DNA of 64,000 nucleotides from Qipengyuania sediminis. GTDB lineage: Bacteria; Pseudomonadota; Alphaproteobacteria; Sphingomonadales; Sphingomonadaceae. Where the stretch lies: contig NZ_CP037948.1 in NCBI RefSeq assembly GCF_004358425.1, forward strand, positions 1,736,001 through 1,800,000, in the 5' to 3' direction. A model generated the notes under the pieces. It was given only the letters and a program-made list of their open reading frames with translations. It did no database searches and had not been told where the DNA came from. The stretch's first letter is position 1, and each line of letters opens with the position of its first letter. The position numbers and the translations under genes were made by a program. Below are positions 57,534-64,000 of the stretch, one piece after another.

Positions 57534-57624
57534 CCCTTCCCGCTCGCGGGAGGGGCCGGGGGCGGGCCTAAAGCGACCTGCCCCAGACAGACCCACCCCT
57601 AACCCCTCCCGCAAGCGGGAGGGG
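57534..57624. repeat. Double-hairpin repeat between rpoB and rpoC
   Basis: Two similar hairpins, CCCTTCCCGC/GCGGGAGGGG (57534-57555) and CCCCTCCCGC/GCGGGAGGGG (57603-57624), lie about 47 bp apart. They fill almost the whole 118-bp gap between the two polymerase genes. No T-run follows, so it should not terminate transcription. It looks like a REP-type element of a different family from the one at 21961 and 44556. Confidence 0.72.
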
Positions 57625-57641
57625 GATAAAGGAAGAGACAG

Positions 57642-61961
<4,320 letters not shown>

Positions 61962-61991
61962 GCCCTGCAACCCCGGCGTTGAACGCCCCAG

Positions 61992-62030
61992 AGCCCCGCC
62001 GCACCAATGATGCGGCGGGGCTTTGTCGTT
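61992..62030 (+). terminator. Intrinsic terminator of rpoB-rpoC
   Basis: Perfect 12-bp stem AGCCCCGCCGCA / TGCGGCGGGGCT (61992-62003 and 62011-62022), 7-base loop, then TTGTCGTT. The rest of the 354-bp gap up to 62315 holds no gene I can support. An AT-richer patch near 62082-62112 (TTGTAA ... TATTAAT) may include the promoter of the next gene. Confidence 0.85.
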
Positions 62031-62315
62031 CTCTCCGCGCGACCGCTGATGTTCCAGATCGGCACAGGGGGCCGAATTGTAACGCTTGCCATTTCTGTAA
62101 AGAGTTATTAATGCTGCGAGCGAGGCCCGACCGCGAGTCGACCGTCCTCAAATACCTATTGGGTCGCAAACTGATCGGGTGACGTCTGCTTCGTTAAGTG
62201 GGCCGTTGCCACTGCGGCGTGCGCATTTCGGCGCCGCCGCAAAAAGTCGGGTGGATTCGGGGTTTCGACAGCCAGCCTCGGTTCGCACGATCATGATCCA
62301 AATGGGGGAAGTGGC

Positions 62316-63095
62316 ATGAAATCTCTAAAGACCGTTCTGGGCATGGCCGCGGGCCTATTGCTGGCCTTGCCTTCGGTGGCGCAGGCGCAAGTTACGAGAG
62401 TCACAAAAGATGACTTCGTCGCCGGGTCCGGGCTCATCACTTTCAGCGAGAAACCAGTGGGAACCGTGAACCCGACCTATGTCGCGGCGGATTACGGCGG
62501 CGGGCCGGATGGTCCGACCGTGACCTTCGATGGCTTCTTCAACGGACAATCCTTGGGCGCGGGTTGCGGCGGGGTCGCGACGGGTTGCGTGGTCGGTTCG
62601 CCGACCGGACCGCTGACACTGAACGCCGCTTCGCCAAATGCCTCCATCGTCAACGACGGCGCGGCACCCAACTCTCCTGTGCTCAGCGGCTCGCCGACCT
62701 TCAATGGGCCGATCGGTATCCTGTTCGATCGCGATCTTGCGGGCGTCGGGTTCGATGCCGGCTTCTTCAATGCGATCGGGGGAACGGCGGTCACGGCCTA
62801 TGGCGCCGATGGGAGGCTGCTGGGATCGGTAAGCAACACCGGGCTGGGGATCGAATTCCTCGGGCTGGTGACCAACGACGGCAGCGAGCAGATCCGCGGC
62901 GTCCTGTTCTCGCTGGTAGGCAACGAACCTGCGGGCTTTGCGATCGACAGCCTGCGGTTTGGCCGGCGTGGACAGGTGGTGGCGCCCAATGCCGTCCCCG
63001 AACCGTCAACCTGGGCAATGCTTATCCTGGGTTTTGGTGCGCTGGGCGGCATGATGCGGCAACGCAAGCAGCAGGCCCGCGTCGCCTACGCATAA
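62316..63095 (+). CDS. PEPxxWA-CTERM sorted exported protein
   Basis: 259 residues. A signal peptide ends near AQAQ, the mature region is Gly/Ala/Asn-rich beta protein (SLGAGCGGVATGCVVG, GILFDRDLAGVGFDAGFFNA), and the C-terminus has AVPEPSTWAMLILGFGALGG then MMRQRKQQARVAYA, the exosortase signal of sphingomonads. GGGGGAAG precedes the ATG. The middle resembles PEP-CTERM proteins of unknown function. Unlike the protein at 28224 it has no Cys...Gln thioester-like pattern. Confidence 0.87.
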   Translation: MKSLKTVLGMAAGLLLALPSVAQAQVTRVTKDDFVAGSGLITFSEKPVGTVNPTYVAADYGGGPDGPTVTFDGFFNGQSLGAGCGGVATGCVVGSPTGPLTLNAASPNASIVNDGAAPNSPVLSGSPTFNGPIGILFDRDLAGVGFDAGFFNAIGGTAVTAYGADGRLLGSVSNTGLGIEFLGLVTNDGSEQIRGVLFSLVGNEPAGFAIDSLRFGRRGQVVAPNAVPEPSTWAMLILGFGALGGMMRQRKQQARVAYA

Positions 63096-63117
63096 TGCCA
63101 GACCAATTGCGCGATTG

Positions 63118-63147
63118 GCCCCGCCGGAGCGATCCGGCGGGGCTTTT
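63118..63147 (+). terminator. Intrinsic terminator after the PEP-CTERM gene
   Basis: Perfect 10-bp stem GCCCCGCCGG / CCGGCGGGGC (63118-63127, 63134-63143) with a 6-base loop and a TTTT run. Confidence 0.88.
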
Positions 63148-63230
63148 CGTGCGGATCATGCCTATAGCCGGTTCCGCGGGCGTCTTTACCTCGGATTAGC
63201 TATAGACCGCGCAGGAGGACGCTGGCTTGG

Positions 63231-64000
63231 ATGGAACCGGTGGCAACAACGCGCGCGCCTGATCACGCGAACCTGCGGAGATTGACCCTCCAGCGCCGGC
63301 TGGGCGCCTTCGCCGCAGCCTCGCCCCTTGCGCTGGCCCCGACTCTTGCCTCGATCATGGTTGTGGTGTCGATCTACGCCCCGCCGGCCCCTGCCGTGCT
63401 GGTGACAGTTTGGTGCGCAGCAGCGCTTGCCCTGCTTGCCGCGCGCGTCGTCATCGGCATGGGCCTCGTTCCGGGCAGCGAGGACACGAACCTGCTCGAG
63501 CGGCAATGGCGCCGCGTCAACACGGTGCTCGTCATGGGCTCGCTGGCCTGGGCTCTCAGCCTCCCGCTGATCGCTTCGGCCGCCCCGCGTGATGATACCG
63601 TCGCCTTCGCGGTGATCGGCGCCGTGCTCTTCAGCAGCGTATTGCTGCTGCATCGCTGCGCCCCCACCGCGGCGATAATTCATATCCTGGCCATGGCATG
63701 CGGCCTGACGGTCACGATTGCGGTCGCATTGGGCCCGCGAGCCTGGCCGCTCGCCATCCTGGTCGCTCTTTATTCCATCACCCTGATCCTCGCGGTGCGC
63801 GCGCAGGATCGCAGCTTCATCTCTGCATGCACGACCGAGCTCGAACGCCAGGCAAGCGAACGGCGGGTCGACGCCCTCCTGAGCGAACATGAGGCGCAGA
63901 CCGCGGACTGGCGCTGGACGATCGACGGGGCGGGCGCGCTGCACAGCGTATCCGATCGCCTCGCCCGCCAGTTCGACGCAGCGCCGGCGATGCTGGAGGG
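63231..64000 (+). CDS. Membrane signalling protein, N-terminal part (3' end outside window)
   Basis: Open from the ATG at 63231, preceded by AGGAGG at 63213-63218, to the window end: 256 residues so far. About six hydrophobic helices (~27-55, 58-78, 95-115, 120-140, 148-168, 172-190) form a MASE-like membrane sensor. A coiled stretch (ELERQASERRVDALLSEHEA) and the start of a PAS-like domain (DWRWTIDGAGALHSVSDRLA) follow. In sphingomonads this layout usually leads into GGDEF-EAL domains, or sometimes a histidine kinase. The output domain is beyond the window, so the class is inferred. Confidence 0.72.
   Translation, partial: MEPVATTRAPDHANLRRLTLQRRLGAFAAASPLALAPTLASIMVVVSIYAPPAPAVLVTVWCAAALALLAARVVIGMGLVPGSEDTNLLERQWRRVNTVLVMGSLAWALSLPLIASAAPRDDTVAFAVIGAVLFSSVLLLHRCAPTAAIIHILAMACGLTVTIAVALGPRAWPLAILVALYSITLILAVRAQDRSFISACTTELERQASERRVDALLSEHEAQTADWRWTIDGAGALHSVSDRLARQFDAAPAMLE

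Overview
The window is 64 kb of GC-rich chromosome from an alphaproteobacterium, most likely a member of Sphingomonadales and plausibly of the Erythrobacteraceae/Sphingomonadaceae. The evidence is the two secreted proteins with PEPxxWA-type C-terminal sorting signals, a CC_3452-family exported protein, the secB / Tim44-like / mltA / smr cluster, the 41-residue bL36, and the general gene style (many GTG and TTG starts, 4-bp start/stop overlaps). Almost all of it is core chromosome. I see no prophage, insertion sequence, CRISPR array, tRNA or rRNA.

Layout. 1-3.1 kb: the end of a glycosyltransferase fused to UDP-galactopyranose mutase, then clpX. 3.2-7.7 kb: mtgA, a PmtA-like methyltransferase, an MFS transporter, and a minus-strand run of class II aldolase, orphan [2Fe-2S] subunit and ArsC. 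7.8-16.2 kb: a chemotaxis cluster cheA-cheW-cheY-cheB-cheR followed by a GGDEF/EAL protein and a chemoreceptor with no extracytoplasmic domain. 16.2-28.1 kb: a beta-propeller amidohydrolase, a CitE-like lyase, a MoeB-like E1, a sirtuin, dapB-nth, a DAACS transporter, a GST / S1-P1 nuclease / dapE operon and a VOC protein. 28.2-36.7 kb: a PEP-CTERM protein, the rpmH-rnpA-yidD-yidC-engB operon, comM, a lone EAL protein, two small unknown proteins, an HxlR regulator and a CC_3452 protein. 36.8-47.9 kb: HAD hydrolase, rpmJ, a lipoprotein with an M14 carboxypeptidase, YihY, the murJ-trpS-cdd-LD-carboxypeptidase run, secB, and Tim44-like/mltA/smr. 47.9-64 kb: katG, rplJ-rplL, a Thr/Ala-rich lipoprotein, a DUF2975/Xre pair, rpoB-rpoC, a second PEP-CTERM protein and the start of a membrane signalling protein.

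How the parts work together. Lysine/diaminopimelate synthesis (dapB, dapE), peptidoglycan assembly and turnover (mtgA, murJ, mltA, LD-carboxypeptidase) and protein export or insertion (secB, yidC, yidD) are all represented. The che cluster carries its own c-di-GMP enzyme, and each of three transcription-unit starts in it has a CtrA-like motif.

The most unusual features are these. (1) rplJ-rplL lies on the strand opposite rpoB-rpoC and is separated from it by unrelated genes. (2) Palindromic repeats occur between genes, including one that seems to supply the TTG start region of dapB and one between rpoB and rpoC, and also in frame inside two proteins (the MFS transporter and Smr). (3) A candidate promoter followed at once by a terminator-like hairpin lies in the rpmH leader. 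(4) A Cys...Gln pattern in a PEP-CTERM protein recalls thioester-forming surface domains. I found no clearly new multi-gene system such as a defence island.
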